Shown here: piece after piece, positions 22,140 through 30,490 of the stretch | Numbering within the stretch: position 1 is the first letter of the stretch | How the letters are laid out: every line of letters starts with the position of its first letter | Assembly (NCBI GenBank): GCA_038239005.1 | Contig: JBBSFE010000052.1 | Location: forward strand, 1 to 39,580 | Reading direction: 5' to 3' | DNA from: DASXHD01 sp038239005 | Lineage (GTDB): Bacteria; Myxococcota_A; Polyangia; Polyangiales; Polyangiaceae | Length of the DNA stretch: 39,580 nucleotides | Position numbers and translations under genes: made by a program | The notes under the pieces: model-generated | Databases searched by the model: none | The model's input: the letters and a program-made list of their open reading frames with translations, nothing else | Told to the model about the DNA's origin: nothing

Positions 22140-23147
22140 TCAAGTGACATCTGCATGAGTGTCCCTCTCCACGACGTGCGCGCCTGGACCGGGGCGCGCT
22201 TCGATCACGCGAAGTACGCCGGGCATCGCTTCGAGCACCGCGCGCACCGACGTGGCATCGCGCGTAGCGACGAGCACCTTCACGTGTGGCCCCGCATCGC
22301 TCGTGGCCCACGCTGATGCGCCACTCGCGCGCAAATCGCGGACACGCGACATGAGCTCCAGCGTCGTGCCGCGCGCGTAAATCACGCCTGCGGCCATCGC
22401 CGTCGCGTGCATCGCGAGCGCGCTTCGCTCTGCGAGATCACCCACACGCGCGAGATCGCGCTCGGCGAGGGCGCGTTTCATGTCGGCGCAGATGCGTGGT
22501 GCTTCGGCGAGCCAGGCAGCGAAAAACGGGCTCTCTTGGGACGTTTTCGACATGCCATCGCGTGACGACCATGCCTTCTTTTCGTCGGTCACGACGCACA
22601 CGAGAACGCGGACATCGAGCGCATCGGGCGGTGCGAGCTGCATTGCGGCGAGCACGTCATCTTCGGAGCCCGTCACTTCGCCTGCAGCGAGCTCGACGAA
22701 ACCGCCAAACAAACTGCGCGCTGCGCTCGCCGAGCCGCGACGCGCGAGATCGCTCACGCGCTCGTCAGCCCAGTCGAGCTTGGCGGCCGTGGCCGCGGCG
22801 AGCGCAAGAGCCGCAAAACCGGACGCGCTCGATGCGAGACCGCTTGCGGTCGGAAAGTCGTTGGCGGACTCGACGCGGGCGCGTCTCTCGTCTCGCGCTG
22901 CGGTGCGAACGCGATCGAGCACGAGCGTAGCGCGTGTGAGATCTTCTGCGGATGCAGCGACACCGCCGATGACGATCGCATCCGCTGCGAGCGATGCGTC
23001 GAACGTCACGCGCGTGCGCGTGGTCATCCCGGCGAGCGTGACCGACAAGCTAGGGACGGCGGGGAAATTCCCCGGACGCGCGCGCTTACCCCAATATTTC
23101 GCGAGCGCAATGTTCGGATGCGCAACGACGACGGCGGTGCCGCTCAT
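22140..23147 (-). CDS. mvaD: Diphosphomevalonate decarboxylase
   Basis: The 335-residue protein starts at the ATG at 23147, which overlaps the mevalonate kinase stop as ATGA. The N-terminal A-H-P-N-I-A-L-A-K-Y-W-G-K-R is the diagnostic motif of mevalonate diphosphate decarboxylases, and P-T-A-S-G-L-A-S-S-A-S-G-F-A-A-L is their ATP phosphate loop. The late Asp in S-D-A-G-P-H-V-K is the expected catalytic region. It converts mevalonate diphosphate to isopentenyl diphosphate with ATP and release of CO2. A 30-bp gap separates its stop from the next gene, the only non-overlapping junction inside the operon other than the one before HMG-CoA reductase's downstream end. Confidence 0.94.
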   Translation of the reverse strand: MSGTAVVVAHPNIALAKYWGKRARPGNFPAVPSLSVTLAGMTTRTRVTFDASLAADAIVIGGVAASAEDLTRATLVLDRVRTAARDERRARVESANDFPTASGLASSASGFAALALAAATAAKLDWADERVSDLARRGSASAARSLFGGFVELAAGEVTGSEDDVLAAMQLAPPDALDVRVLVCVVTDEKKAWSSRDGMSKTSQESPFFAAWLAEAPRICADMKRALAERDLARVGDLAERSALAMHATAMAAGVIYARGTTLELMSRVRDLRASGASAWATSDAGPHVKVLVATRDATSVRAVLEAMPGVLRVIEARPGPGAHVVERDTHADVT

Positions 23148-24109
23148 GGCGCCGCCCCGGCCTGAACGACGACCGGCCGGATGCCGCGTGCAGGCGCCGT
23201 CTCTGCGACGAAGCCGGTTTTGCCGTCGCCCTTCCACGCTTCGAGCACGTGCTCCGCAATCGCGCGCGTTTCGACGAGCGCGATCACGCACCCGCCGCCG
23301 CCCGCGCCCGTGAGCTTCGCGCCAAGCGCGCCAGCTGTGCGAGCCGACACGCACATCGCTTCGATTTCTTGCGTGGAGAGAAGCAGTCCCGCGAGAAGCA
23401 TCTGATTCATGTCGAGCAGCTGGCCCACGGCGCGCAAATCACCGGCCTCGATCGCGAGGCGCGCGTTGCGAACCACAGCGGCGATGCCGTCGAACGTTTT
23501 TTGCACGAGCGCGGGCTGGCGCGTTCGCTGACGCGCGACCGACGCGACCATCGTGCGCGTGCTCGACGCCGTGCCCGAGTGACCGATGGCAAGCACGAGC
23601 GGCTGCGCCGATGCGACGCGCTCGATGATGCTGCGATCACCGTCGCGGATGAACGAGAGCGTGCCGCCGAGCGCGGCAACTGCGGCATCGACGCCCGATG
23701 GATTGCCGTGAAACACGCGCTCCCATGCCATCGCGTGCTCGCGCACTTCGTCGTCCGAGGGGCCTGCCACCGCGCGAGCGATGGCCACGCCGAGCGCCGC
23801 CGAGCAGCCAAGTCCGGCGCCCGCGGGCAAATCCGTTTCGACGTCGACTGCGACGGACTTCGCGCGGAGCGATGCGAGGAGCGCGGCGTACGCTTTCGCA
23901 AGCGGCTCGTCTGATTCACCGGCGACGACGCGGAGCGTGATGCCATCCGCGAACGTCACGCGAAGCGTGCTTGCGTCGCTCGCGCCGAGCGTGAGCGCAC
24001 GCGCGGATGCGCCGCGGTCGATGCCGAGCGCAATCGCCGGCGCTCCGTAGACGACGGCGTGCTCACCCGCGAGGATGACTTTGCCCGATGCGCGTGCGGC
24101 GTCGACCAT
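23144..24109 (-). CDS. mvk: Mevalonate kinase
   Basis: The 321-residue GHMP kinase shows A-S-G-K-V-I-L-A-G-E-H-A-V-V-Y-G-A-P-A-I at the N-terminus, the phosphate loop L-P-A-G-A-G-L-G-C-S-A-A-L-G, N-P-S-G-V-D-A-A-V-A-A-L-G-G, and the C-terminal L-T-G-A-G-G-G-G-C-V-I-A-L. The G-E-H-A-V-V-Y-G motif and D-x-x-x-x-x pattern are those of mevalonate kinase. It phosphorylates mevalonate at C5. Its ATG shares one base with the stop of the prenyl synthase gene (TGATG) and its stop overlaps the decarboxylase start (ATGA), so it is tightly coupled to both. Confidence 0.94.
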   Translation of the reverse strand: MVDAARASGKVILAGEHAVVYGAPAIALGIDRGASARALTLGASDASTLRVTFADGITLRVVAGESDEPLAKAYAALLASLRAKSVAVDVETDLPAGAGLGCSAALGVAIARAVAGPSDDEVREHAMAWERVFHGNPSGVDAAVAALGGTLSFIRDGDRSIIERVASAQPLVLAIGHSGTASSTRTMVASVARQRTRQPALVQKTFDGIAAVVRNARLAIEAGDLRAVGQLLDMNQMLLAGLLLSTQEIEAMCVSARTAGALGAKLTGAGGGGCVIALVETRAIAEHVLEAWKGDGKTGFVAETAPARGIRPVVVQAGAAP

Positions 24110-25185
24110 CAGTGCTCACGCTTTCCGAGCGCATCGACTGCACCGAGGAGCAACGATTTTCCTTCGAGGCTCGCCGAGAGCGGGAGTACGAGCGACAGCG
24201 CTTCGATCTTCTTGCGTGACTCGCCAAGGAGCGTATCGATGCGTGCTTCGACGCGCGCTTTCGCACCGGAATCCACGAGCCGGCCAATGAGCGCGTCGAC
24301 TTCTTCGTCAGGCGCGTCGACGACGCCAAGCACACGCGGCAAAAGCAGTTGCGATGCGCGATCGTCCTCGAGCTCCGCAACGAGCGCCGTGCGTTTTCCG
24401 CTGCGCAGATCGCTGCGACACGATTTCCCCGTGCGCGCGGGATCGCCAAAGGTGCCAAGCAGATCGTCGGCGAGCTGGAATGCAACGCCGAGCGGCTCCC
24501 CAACGTCGCGCAGCGCTTCTTGGGTGCGAGCGTCGGCGCCTGCGAGGATTGCGCCGAGCACGAGCGGGGTCGTCGTCGTGTAGCTGCTGGTCTTGAGTCG
24601 GTGCATCTTCTCGACGTCAGCGCGGCTCACGGCGTTCTTGCGGACGTCGAGCACTTGGCCGCACACGACGTCAGCGAGCATGCGCGAAACCTCCGCAACG
24701 GCTGCGCGCACGCGATCGGGTGGGGCCTCCAGCGTGGCGAGGATCTCGAACGCCACCGCTTGCCCGAAGTCGCCCGCGAGGATCGCGCACGCGTCGCCGT
24801 CTTGGGTGCTTCCGAAACGCGAACGAAGCGCCGCATGCGCCGACGGACCGCCGCGGCGTACGTCGTCGCCGTCCATCCAATCGTCGTGGACGAGCAGATA
24901 CGCGTGAAGAACTTCGAGCGCCGCGCCTGCCGCAATCGTGACCGCGCGATCGTCGCCGCCGGAGCAGCCGACATGGGCCGCCGATACGAGCGCCGGCCGG
25001 ACGCGTTTTCCGCCGCGCGTGACGAGATCGAAGAGCGACGAGACGACCGCGCCGACGTCCGGCGAAATCTTCTCCGCGCGTGCGACCCTCTCCGCGGAAA
25101 TCCGCGCGAGTCGCTCGTCGACCTCGACCTTCACGCCGCGCGCAAACGCCGCGAAGTCCGTGCGGGGCTCGGGGGCGGGCGTCAT
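24109..25185 (-). CDS. Polyprenyl diphosphate synthase (short-chain isoprenyl transferase)
   Basis: The 358-residue protein begins at the ATG at 25185 (MTPAPEPRTDFAAFARG). It has G-G-K-R-V-R-P-A-L-V, the first Asp-rich motif L-V-H-D-D-W-M-D-G-D, the K-T-S-S-Y-T-T motif, and the second Asp-rich motif F-Q-L-A-D-D-L-L-G-T-F-G-D, of the type seen in actinobacterial geranylgeranyl and farnesyl synthases. It condenses IPP with allylic diphosphates. The exact chain length is not readable; residues before the first motif (L-H-A-Y-L-L) suggest a C15-C20 product. It is the first gene of the mevalonate operon and has a good sigma-70-type promoter about 90 bp upstream. Confidence 0.92.
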   Translation of the reverse strand: MTPAPEPRTDFAAFARGVKVEVDERLARISAERVARAEKISPDVGAVVSSLFDLVTRGGKRVRPALVSAAHVGCSGGDDRAVTIAAGAALEVLHAYLLVHDDWMDGDDVRRGGPSAHAALRSRFGSTQDGDACAILAGDFGQAVAFEILATLEAPPDRVRAAVAEVSRMLADVVCGQVLDVRKNAVSRADVEKMHRLKTSSYTTTTPLVLGAILAGADARTQEALRDVGEPLGVAFQLADDLLGTFGDPARTGKSCRSDLRSGKRTALVAELEDDRASQLLLPRVLGVVDAPDEEVDALIGRLVDSGAKARVEARIDTLLGESRKKIEALSLVLPLSASLEGKSLLLGAVDALGKREH

Positions 25186-25262
25186 GACCGAGGGAGCTTT
25201 CGCGCAGGTTGAAACAGAATGCAAAGGGACCCTCTTGAACGATGCTCGGAGCGCTTCCGTAC

Positions 25263-25284
25263 GTTCCCAAGTAAACTAGGGAAC
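25263..25284. promoter_or_regulatory. Inverted repeat overlapping the mevalonate operon -10 box
   Basis: GTTCCC (25263-25268) and GGGAAC (25279-25284) are perfect 6-bp inverted arms with a 10-bp spacer that contains the predicted -10 box. The position suits a repressor site. No regulator is encoded beside the operon, so the protein that might bind is unknown. Confidence 0.35.
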
Positions 25285-25301
25285 CCTGGCCCCTCAGTCA
25301 A
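25273..25301 (-). promoter_or_regulatory. Sigma-70-type promoter for the mevalonate operon
   Basis: On the minus strand TTGACT (25301-25296) and TAGTTT (25278-25273) are separated by exactly 17 bp and lie about 90 bp upstream of the prenyl synthase ATG. The -35 box matches the consensus at five of six positions; the -10 box is weaker but keeps the TAnnnT frame. Confidence 0.55.
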
Positions 25302-25370
25302 CGTCACTTTGGCCACTTTTTGGTAACTATTTCAATTGCTTTCAGTTTTATTTGAACTATTCGAAATGAC

Positions 25371-26441
25371 ATGAGCGACCCCATCCAAACGCGAAAAAGC
25401 GACCACCTCGCGCTCTGCGCGGAAGGTGATGTGGGGTTTCGCGGACAAGGCACTTTGCTCGACGGCGTGCGCTTCGTGCACGACGCACTTCCCGAGCTCT
25501 CCGCCGACGAAATCGATCTCGGCGTCACCGTGTTCGGTAAAACGCTCCGTGCGCCAATCCTCATCGCCGCCATGACCGGCGGCACGGACGAATCCGGCCG
25601 CGTGAATCGCGATCTGGCCGCCATCGCGGAAGCGCGCGGTTACGCGTTCGGTCTCGGCAGCCAGCGCGCGATGGTCGTGCGGCCCGAATCGCGCGATTCG
25701 TTTCGCGTTCGCGACGTCGCCAAGTCCACGCTCGTCTTCGGCAACGTCGGCGTCGTGCAAGCCAAGGCCATGTCCACGGCCGAAGTGCGCGCGATGGTCG
25801 AAGCCGTCGGCGCCGATGCGCTTTGTGTTCACTTGAATCCGGCGATGGAGCTCGTGCAATCGAACGGTGACCGAGATTTTCGCGGCGCGCTCGAGACGAT
25901 CGAGCGGCTCGCGCGCGACCTCGGCATCCCGGTCATCGCGAAAGAAACCGGCTGCGGAATCTCTCCGAGCGTCGCACGCCGCGTGATGGGCGCAGGTGTC
26001 GCGGGTATCGACGTCTCTGGCGCCGGTGGAACGTCGTGGGTCGGCGTCGAAACGCTGCGTGCCGATGCACGAGGCGACGCAACCGCGCGCTCGCTCGGCG
26101 AAGCGTTTTGGGATTGGGGAATTCCGACGGCCGCGTCCGTCGCGGCGATCGCCCCGAAAAAAGGCACGATCACGCTCATCGCAACGGGCGGCGTTGGAAG
26201 CGGGCTCGACGCCGCACGAGCGATTGCGCTCGGCGCGGATCTCGTCGGCGTCGCGCGGCCCGTGCTCAAAGCGCTTCGCTCGGGTGGGCCCGCAGCAGCA
26301 ACCGCGCTGCTCGACGGGTTCGAACGAGAGCTTCGAACGGCCATGCTGCTCACCGGCAGCCGCAACCTCGCCGCGCTCGCGAAGGCGCCGCGCGTCCTTT
26401 CGCGCGAGCTGGTAAGCTGGCTCGAGCAATTGCACACGTAG
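25371..26441 (+). CDS. fni: Isopentenyl-diphosphate delta-isomerase, type 2
   Basis: The 356-residue FMN-dependent isomerase has the type 2 signatures: R-K-S-D-H-L near the start, A-P-I-L-I-A-A-M-T-G-G-T, G-L-G-S-Q-R-A-M, H-L-N-P-A-M-E-L-V-Q-S-N-G-D-R with the catalytic Gln, V-I-A-K-E-T-G-C-G-I-S, D-V-S-G-A-G-G-T-S-W, and A-T-G-G-V-G-S-G-L-D-A-A-R-A-I-A-L-G-A-D. It converts IPP to dimethylallyl diphosphate, completing the supply for the prenyl synthase gene it faces. The 185-bp divergent gap is AT-rich next to this gene. No clear Shine-Dalgarno sequence precedes the ATG. Confidence 0.95.
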   Translation: MSDPIQTRKSDHLALCAEGDVGFRGQGTLLDGVRFVHDALPELSADEIDLGVTVFGKTLRAPILIAAMTGGTDESGRVNRDLAAIAEARGYAFGLGSQRAMVVRPESRDSFRVRDVAKSTLVFGNVGVVQAKAMSTAEVRAMVEAVGADALCVHLNPAMELVQSNGDRDFRGALETIERLARDLGIPVIAKETGCGISPSVARRVMGAGVAGIDVSGAGGTSWVGVETLRADARGDATARSLGEAFWDWGIPTAASVAAIAPKKGTITLIATGGVGSGLDAARAIALGADLVGVARPVLKALRSGGPAAATALLDGFERELRTAMLLTGSRNLAALAKAPRVLSRELVSWLEQLHT

Positions 26442-26454
26442 CCCGAGGGGAGCC

Positions 26455-27372
26455 GTGAAGAAAAAGCGCACCACGAAGCAGCCTTCCGTCCGCGAGCCTC
26501 CCCGCGAGCCTCAGCCGAAGCGCAAGATCAGCGAACGACCTCCGGCCGATCGCGCGCGAATCGAAACGTTCGTGCAACAGTTCTTCCGGAAGGGCGCACA
26601 GCTCACCGAAGAGCTCATGCAAGACAACGATCAACTTCGGCGAATGCATCTCCAGCTCGAAGCAGAGAACACCGCACTCCGCACACAGCTCGCGAGCGAT
26701 CACGCGATGCGCGACTTGCTCCGCAAGATTCAGCAGCTCGAACACGAGAAGAGCGATCTGCTCTCGCACGTTCACGAGGCCGAGCTTCAGTCGACGCGCT
26801 TCGGCGCGCGATTCCACGAGATGGAAGAAGAGCTCTCGAAGCTCGCGAACGTCTACGTCGCGAGCTACCAGCTCCACTCGACGCTCAACCTGCCGTCGGT
26901 CGTCAAACATCTGAAGGAGCTTTTGCAGCAGCTCGTTGGCGCGCAGAAATACGCGGTCTTCATGGTCGACCCGGGGCGCAAGTTCCTTTCGCTCATCGCC
27001 AGCGAAGGCGTGGACGAGAAAAAGCTCTCGCACGTCGCGCTCGGAGACGATCAGGCCGCGGCGCCGTTCGCCGAACGCGTATTTTTGACGGGCGTCCCGC
27101 GCATCACCGAGGGGCCGCTCGGCAAGGCCACCGAGCGCGCTCCCGCCGCTGTGCTGCCGATGCACTTCGACGACAAAGTCGTGGGCGTCATCGTCATCTA
27201 CACGGTGTTTCCGCAAAAGCCCGAGTTCGGCGCCGTCGACTTCGAGCTGTTCAAGATGCTGGCCGCCCACGCCGCAAGTGCGCTTGCGGGCGCTCTGCTC
27301 TACGCCGCCGCCGACGCGCGGCTACCCGATGCGACGAAACTTTCTTCCGCCCGCCAAACTCCGGTACGCTAA
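26455..27372 (+). CDS. Coiled-coil GAF domain protein
   Basis: The 305-residue protein starts at a GTG at 26455, 13 bp after the isomerase gene. A basic, Pro-rich N-terminus (about 1-35) leads to a long coiled coil (about 45-130, L-T-E-E-L-M-Q-D-N-D-Q-L-R-R-M...) and then a GAF domain (about 140-290; L-H-S-T-L-N-L-P-S-V-V-K-H-L-K-E-L, K-Y-A-V-F-M-V-D, V-V-G-V-I-V-I-Y). GAF domains bind small ligands or cyclic nucleotides, but no catalytic output domain is attached. It likely signals through the CheY-like protein encoded next. Confidence 0.85.
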   Translation: MKKKRTTKQPSVREPPREPQPKRKISERPPADRARIETFVQQFFRKGAQLTEELMQDNDQLRRMHLQLEAENTALRTQLASDHAMRDLLRKIQQLEHEKSDLLSHVHEAELQSTRFGARFHEMEEELSKLANVYVASYQLHSTLNLPSVVKHLKELLQQLVGAQKYAVFMVDPGRKFLSLIASEGVDEKKLSHVALGDDQAAAPFAERVFLTGVPRITEGPLGKATERAPAAVLPMHFDDKVVGVIVIYTVFPQKPEFGAVDFELFKMLAAHAASALAGALLYAAADARLPDATKLSSARQTPVR

Positions 27373-27392
27373 CCAATCTGCCCAATCAGAAA

Positions 27393-27776
27393 ATGACCGT
27401 CGAATACACGTGTTTGGTCGTCGAAGACTCGCCGATGATGCGGCAGCTTCTCGTCTTCGCACTTTCACGGGTGAAAAACCTGAAAGTCACCGAAGCCGAT
27501 GACGGCGTCGACGGTCTGCGAAAGCTCGCGGGCAACAAATTCGATTTGATCCTGACCGACATCAACATGCCGATCATGGACGGCCTCAAGCTCGTGAAGC
27601 GTGTGCGCTCCGATCCGATGCACAAGGAGACGCCCATCATCATCATCACGACCGAGGGCTCCACCGAAGATCGGCAGCGTGCGCTCCAGCTCGGCGCGAA
27701 CGCGTACATCATGAAGCCCATTCAGGCGCCGCAAGTCATCGCGAAGGTCAAAGAGCTTTTGAAGATGGGCGGCTGA
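27393..27776 (+). CDS. CheY-like single-domain response regulator
   Basis: The 127-residue protein is a lone receiver domain: acidic pocket Glu11/Asp12 in V-V-E-D-S-P, phosphoacceptor Asp56 in L-T-D-I-N-M-P, Thr87 in I-I-T-T-E-G-S and Lys108 in I-M-K-P-I. All catalytic residues are intact. The S-P-M-M-R-Q-L-L start is like chemotaxis-type CheY proteins. It has no DNA-binding or enzyme output domain, so it must act by protein contact. The stop shares a base with the trpF start (TGATG), an unexpected pairing with a tryptophan gene. Confidence 0.94.
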   Translation: MTVEYTCLVVEDSPMMRQLLVFALSRVKNLKVTEADDGVDGLRKLAGNKFDLILTDINMPIMDGLKLVKRVRSDPMHKETPIIIITTEGSTEDRQRALQLGANAYIMKPIQAPQVIAKVKELLKMGG

Positions 27777-28420
27777 TGCTCTCGTCCTCGCGCTCGCCGC
27801 GAGGCACGCGCACGAAAGTGTGCGGCGTCACCTCGGTGCGCGACGCAGAGCTTTGCATCGCCGAAGGTGTCGACGCGATTGGCATCAACTTGATCGCTTC
27901 GAGCGCGCGCTTTGTCGATGAAGCCACCGCGGCCGACATTGCGAAAGCGATCCGCGGCCGAGCAATGTCCGTGGGTGTGGTCGCGAACATGAGCGCCGCG
28001 GCGATGCTCGCGCTCCGCGATCGACTCGCACTCGATTGTCTTCAGCTCCACGGAGATGAGCCCCCCGAAGCGCTCGCTCCGCTCCTGCCGCACGCGTACA
28101 AAGCCATTCGCGTCGCCACGCGCGAAGACGTCGCTCGCGCCGACGCATTCGGAGGCGACTACATCCTCGCCGACGCGCGCCACGGCGCCGAGCTCGGCGG
28201 GACGGGCCACACGTTCGACTGGACACTCGTTGCGACGCTCGCGAAGACGCGCAAGCTCACCCTCGCAGGCGGGCTCACGCCTGAAAACGTGGCCGAGGCG
28301 ATACGTGTAGTTTCCCCGTATTGCGTGGACGTCGCCAGCGGCGTCGAGATCGTGGGCGATCCACGCCGCAAGGATCGGGCTAAAATCCGCGCCTTCGTCG
28401 CCGCCTCACGCGGTTCGTGA
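27776..28420 (+). CDS. trpF: Phosphoribosylanthranilate isomerase (TrpF)
   Basis: The 214-residue TIM-barrel enzyme shows T-K-V-C-G-V-T-S with the catalytic Cys, G-I-N-L-I-A-S-S-A-R-F-V, L-Q-L-H-G-D-E, the catalytic Asp in I-L-A-D-A-R, L-A-G-G-L-T-P-E-N-V, and D-V-A-S-G-V-E. It converts phosphoribosylanthranilate to CdRP in tryptophan synthesis. No other trp gene is in the window. The gene is coupled to the CheY-like gene by a TGATG overlap, and its 3' end overlaps the 3' end of the convergent gshA-like gene by 15 bp. Confidence 0.95.
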   Translation: MLSSSRSPRGTRTKVCGVTSVRDAELCIAEGVDAIGINLIASSARFVDEATAADIAKAIRGRAMSVGVVANMSAAAMLALRDRLALDCLQLHGDEPPEALAPLLPHAYKAIRVATREDVARADAFGGDYILADARHGAELGGTGHTFDWTLVATLAKTRKLTLAGGLTPENVAEAIRVVSPYCVDVASGVEIVGDPRRKDRAKIRAFVAASRGS

Positions 28421-29767
28421 CCCCAAGTCGGTGCGGGCGACCAACTTTTTGCGGGCGTCGTCACTCGTGCCGATGTTCGCGAGCAAATCCTCTGCGGGCG
28501 TGATGCCGCGCGAGATGAACGAGGTGATCTTCTCGAGGTAGATTGTTTCGTCTTGGCCGGAAGCGTTCTTGCACGCGCGGCGCTGGAGGCCGCCTTTGGC
28601 GATGTCGATCAGCTTGGCGGCGTGATCGGCGAGCGGCGCGCCGCGGAACTTCGCTTGGAGGCCGAGCTTCCATACGTCGCCTCGCGTGGCGTTCACTTCG
28701 TCGTGGGTCCACGACTCGACCATCGCTTCGAGCTCGTCTTTTGCACGCGCGTCGTAGAGGAGGCCGGCGTAGAGCGCGGGGAGCGTGCCTACGAGCGCGG
28801 GAGGTTGGGCGTCGGCGCCGCGGATTTCGATCGTTCGCTTGAGACGCACTTCCGGAAAGAGCGTGTTCAAGTGCAGGCGCCAATCGTTTTGCGTCGCGCG
28901 AGTGCCGTCTTTTCCGTTCGAGAGAAACTCGGCGAAGGTTTGCTCGGTGTTCGGGATGACGCCGCTCTCGCGCTTGATGATGAACATCGGCGACTCGAGC
29001 GCCCACGCAACATAGTCCGTGAAGCGTGCGTCCTTCTTCCAGAGTGCGGGCACGAGACCCGTGCGTGATGGGTCGACATCGGTCCAGACGAGGCCGCGCA
29101 TCGTGAGGCCCCCAAAGCGTTTGCCTTCGACCCACGGGCTGTTCGCGAAAATCGCCGTGGTGAGCGGCGAGACGGCGAGCGAAAGCCGCATCTTCCGCAT
29201 GGCGTCCGGCTCGGAGTCGTAGTCGAGGTTCGCTTGCACCGTGCAGGTGCGGAGCATCATGTCGATGCCGTACTTGCCGACCTTCGGGAAATACTCGCGC
29301 ATCGTCGTGTAGCGGGATTTGGGAACCCAGCGCAAATCGTCGCGCGTCGCAAACGGGTGAAAGCCGATGCCGAGCCAGCTCACGCCGAGCGAGCTCGACA
29401 CACCTTCGAGCTCCCGCATGTGCGCGCGCTGCTCTGCGTCGATCGCATGGACGTCGAGTGCGGGTGCGCCCGAAAGCTCGAGCTGCCCACCCGGCTCGAG
29501 CGTGACGCTCGCGCCATTCTTGGTGAGTGAGATGACCGGGCCGCCTTCGCGCTCGCGCTCCGCGGACCACCCGTGGTGATTGGCGAGGTCGACGAGGACG
29601 TTCATGACGTCGCCCTCGTAGGTGACCGGCGAGAAATCGGCCGTGTGTACGCCGCATTTCTCGAGCTCGGGCCCGATGCGCGGAGGGCGCGCGGGGTCGG
29701 CAGCTTCGAAAAAGACCTCGAGAAGGTCGTCTCGTGTGCGAATGGGGTCGTCGCTCGCGGGGATCAT
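28406..29767 (-). CDS. gshA: Glutamate-cysteine ligase, plant-type (GCS2)
   Basis: The 453-residue protein starts at the ATG at 29767 (MIPASDDPIRTRDDLLEVFF). It matches plant/alphaproteobacterial-type gamma-glutamylcysteine synthetases, with I-G-P-E-L-E-K-C-G-V, V-T-L-E-P-G-G-Q-L-E-L-S-G-A-P, L-G-I-G-F-H-P-F-A, Y-F-P-K-V-G-K-Y-G-I-D-M-M-L-R-T-C-T-V-Q-A-N-L-D-Y, and a late R-T-I-E-I-R-G-A-D-A-Q. It makes gamma-glutamylcysteine, the first step of glutathione synthesis. A stand-alone ligase without a glutathione synthetase nearby could also feed ergothioneine-type thiols. An upstream in-frame extension exists but starts inside a region with no homology, so the ATG at 29767 is preferred. Confidence 0.92.
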   Translation of the reverse strand: MIPASDDPIRTRDDLLEVFFEAADPARPPRIGPELEKCGVHTADFSPVTYEGDVMNVLVDLANHHGWSAEREREGGPVISLTKNGASVTLEPGGQLELSGAPALDVHAIDAEQRAHMRELEGVSSSLGVSWLGIGFHPFATRDDLRWVPKSRYTTMREYFPKVGKYGIDMMLRTCTVQANLDYDSEPDAMRKMRLSLAVSPLTTAIFANSPWVEGKRFGGLTMRGLVWTDVDPSRTGLVPALWKKDARFTDYVAWALESPMFIIKRESGVIPNTEQTFAEFLSNGKDGTRATQNDWRLHLNTLFPEVRLKRTIEIRGADAQPPALVGTLPALYAGLLYDARAKDELEAMVESWTHDEVNATRGDVWKLGLQAKFRGAPLADHAAKLIDIAKGGLQRRACKNASGQDETIYLEKITSFISRGITPAEDLLANIGTSDDARKKLVARTDLGSRTA

Positions 29768-29823
29768 GGCGTTCGATAAAAACGGCGCGGCGACGCAGCG
29801 CGATTCTTGTATCAGGTACTGAG

Positions 29824-30489
29824 ATGCTCCGCGAGCTGATTCATCTCGCACGCCACGCGCCTGCAACACTTCTTCTCAAACGGAGAGTCGATCAAGTCGA
29901 GCTCTACGAGACGGTGATGGCTCGCGCGAATGATGCGGGCCTGGCGGAGCGAAGGCGCGCGCTCGTTTCGGATCTGGAAGGTGACGTCCTCGAGATCGGA
30001 TGCGGGACAGGGTTGCAGTTCGAGCACTACTCCGAGCAGGCACGCGTACGCGCCATCGACATGGACGACCGCTTCCTCGAGCTCGCACGCACACGCGCGA
30101 CGTCATCGATCCACATCTCGCACGGCGATGCCGAGAAGCTCCCCTTCCCCGATGCATCGTTCGATGCCGTGGTCGCGTGTCTCGTGTTCTGCAGCGTCCC
30201 AAACGCGGCGCGCGCCTTCGCCGAAGTGAAGCGCGTGCTGCGCCCCGGCGGCGAGATTCGCATGCTCGAGCACGTCGTCTCGGACGGCGCGATCGCAGCA
30301 TCACTCATGCGCACGTTCGATCCGCTCTGGCTCCGCCTCAACGAACAAGGATGCCATATGGACCGCGACACCATCGCTCGAGCACGCGAAGTCTTCGGTG
30401 AGCTCGACATCGATCGCTTCCAGATTTTCAGCGCCGGGCTTCCCGCGTTTCCCATGTGCGTCATGAAGAGCGCGTGGCGCGGGGAGTGA
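29824..30489 (+). CDS. SAM-dependent class I methyltransferase
   Basis: The 221-residue protein has the class I methyltransferase fold: motif I V-L-E-I-G-C-G-T-G-L at about 54-63, an acidic residue after A-I-D-M-D-D, G-D-A-E-K-L-P-F-P-D-A-S-F-D-A-V-V, and A-E-V-K-R-V-L-R-P-G-G-E-I-R-M-L-E-H-V. The overall pattern is that of UbiE/phospholipid N-methyltransferase-like enzymes; the substrate is not identified. The ATG at 29824 is 57 bp from the divergent gshA start. The stop at 30489 is one base from the stop of the convergent VWA gene, so the two transcripts must terminate inside each other's coding region or immediately past it. Confidence 0.87.
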   Translation: MLRELIHLARHAPATLLLKRRVDQVELYETVMARANDAGLAERRRALVSDLEGDVLEIGCGTGLQFEHYSEQARVRAIDMDDRFLELARTRATSSIHISHGDAEKLPFPDASFDAVVACLVFCSVPNAARAFAEVKRVLRPGGEIRMLEHVVSDGAIAASLMRTFDPLWLRLNEQGCHMDRDTIARAREVFGELDIDRFQIFSAGLPAFPMCVMKSAWRGE

Positions 30490-30490
30490 A

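Noticed and set aside
25186..25224. Longer N-terminus for the prenyl synthase
   Set aside because: The extra residues resemble no family start and lie close to the predicted promoter; the ATG at 25185 gives a normal length.
25302..25370. Promoter for the IPP isomerase gene in the AT-rich stretch
   Set aside because: Several partial -10-like and -35-like sequences are present but none combines good boxes with a 16-18 bp spacer.
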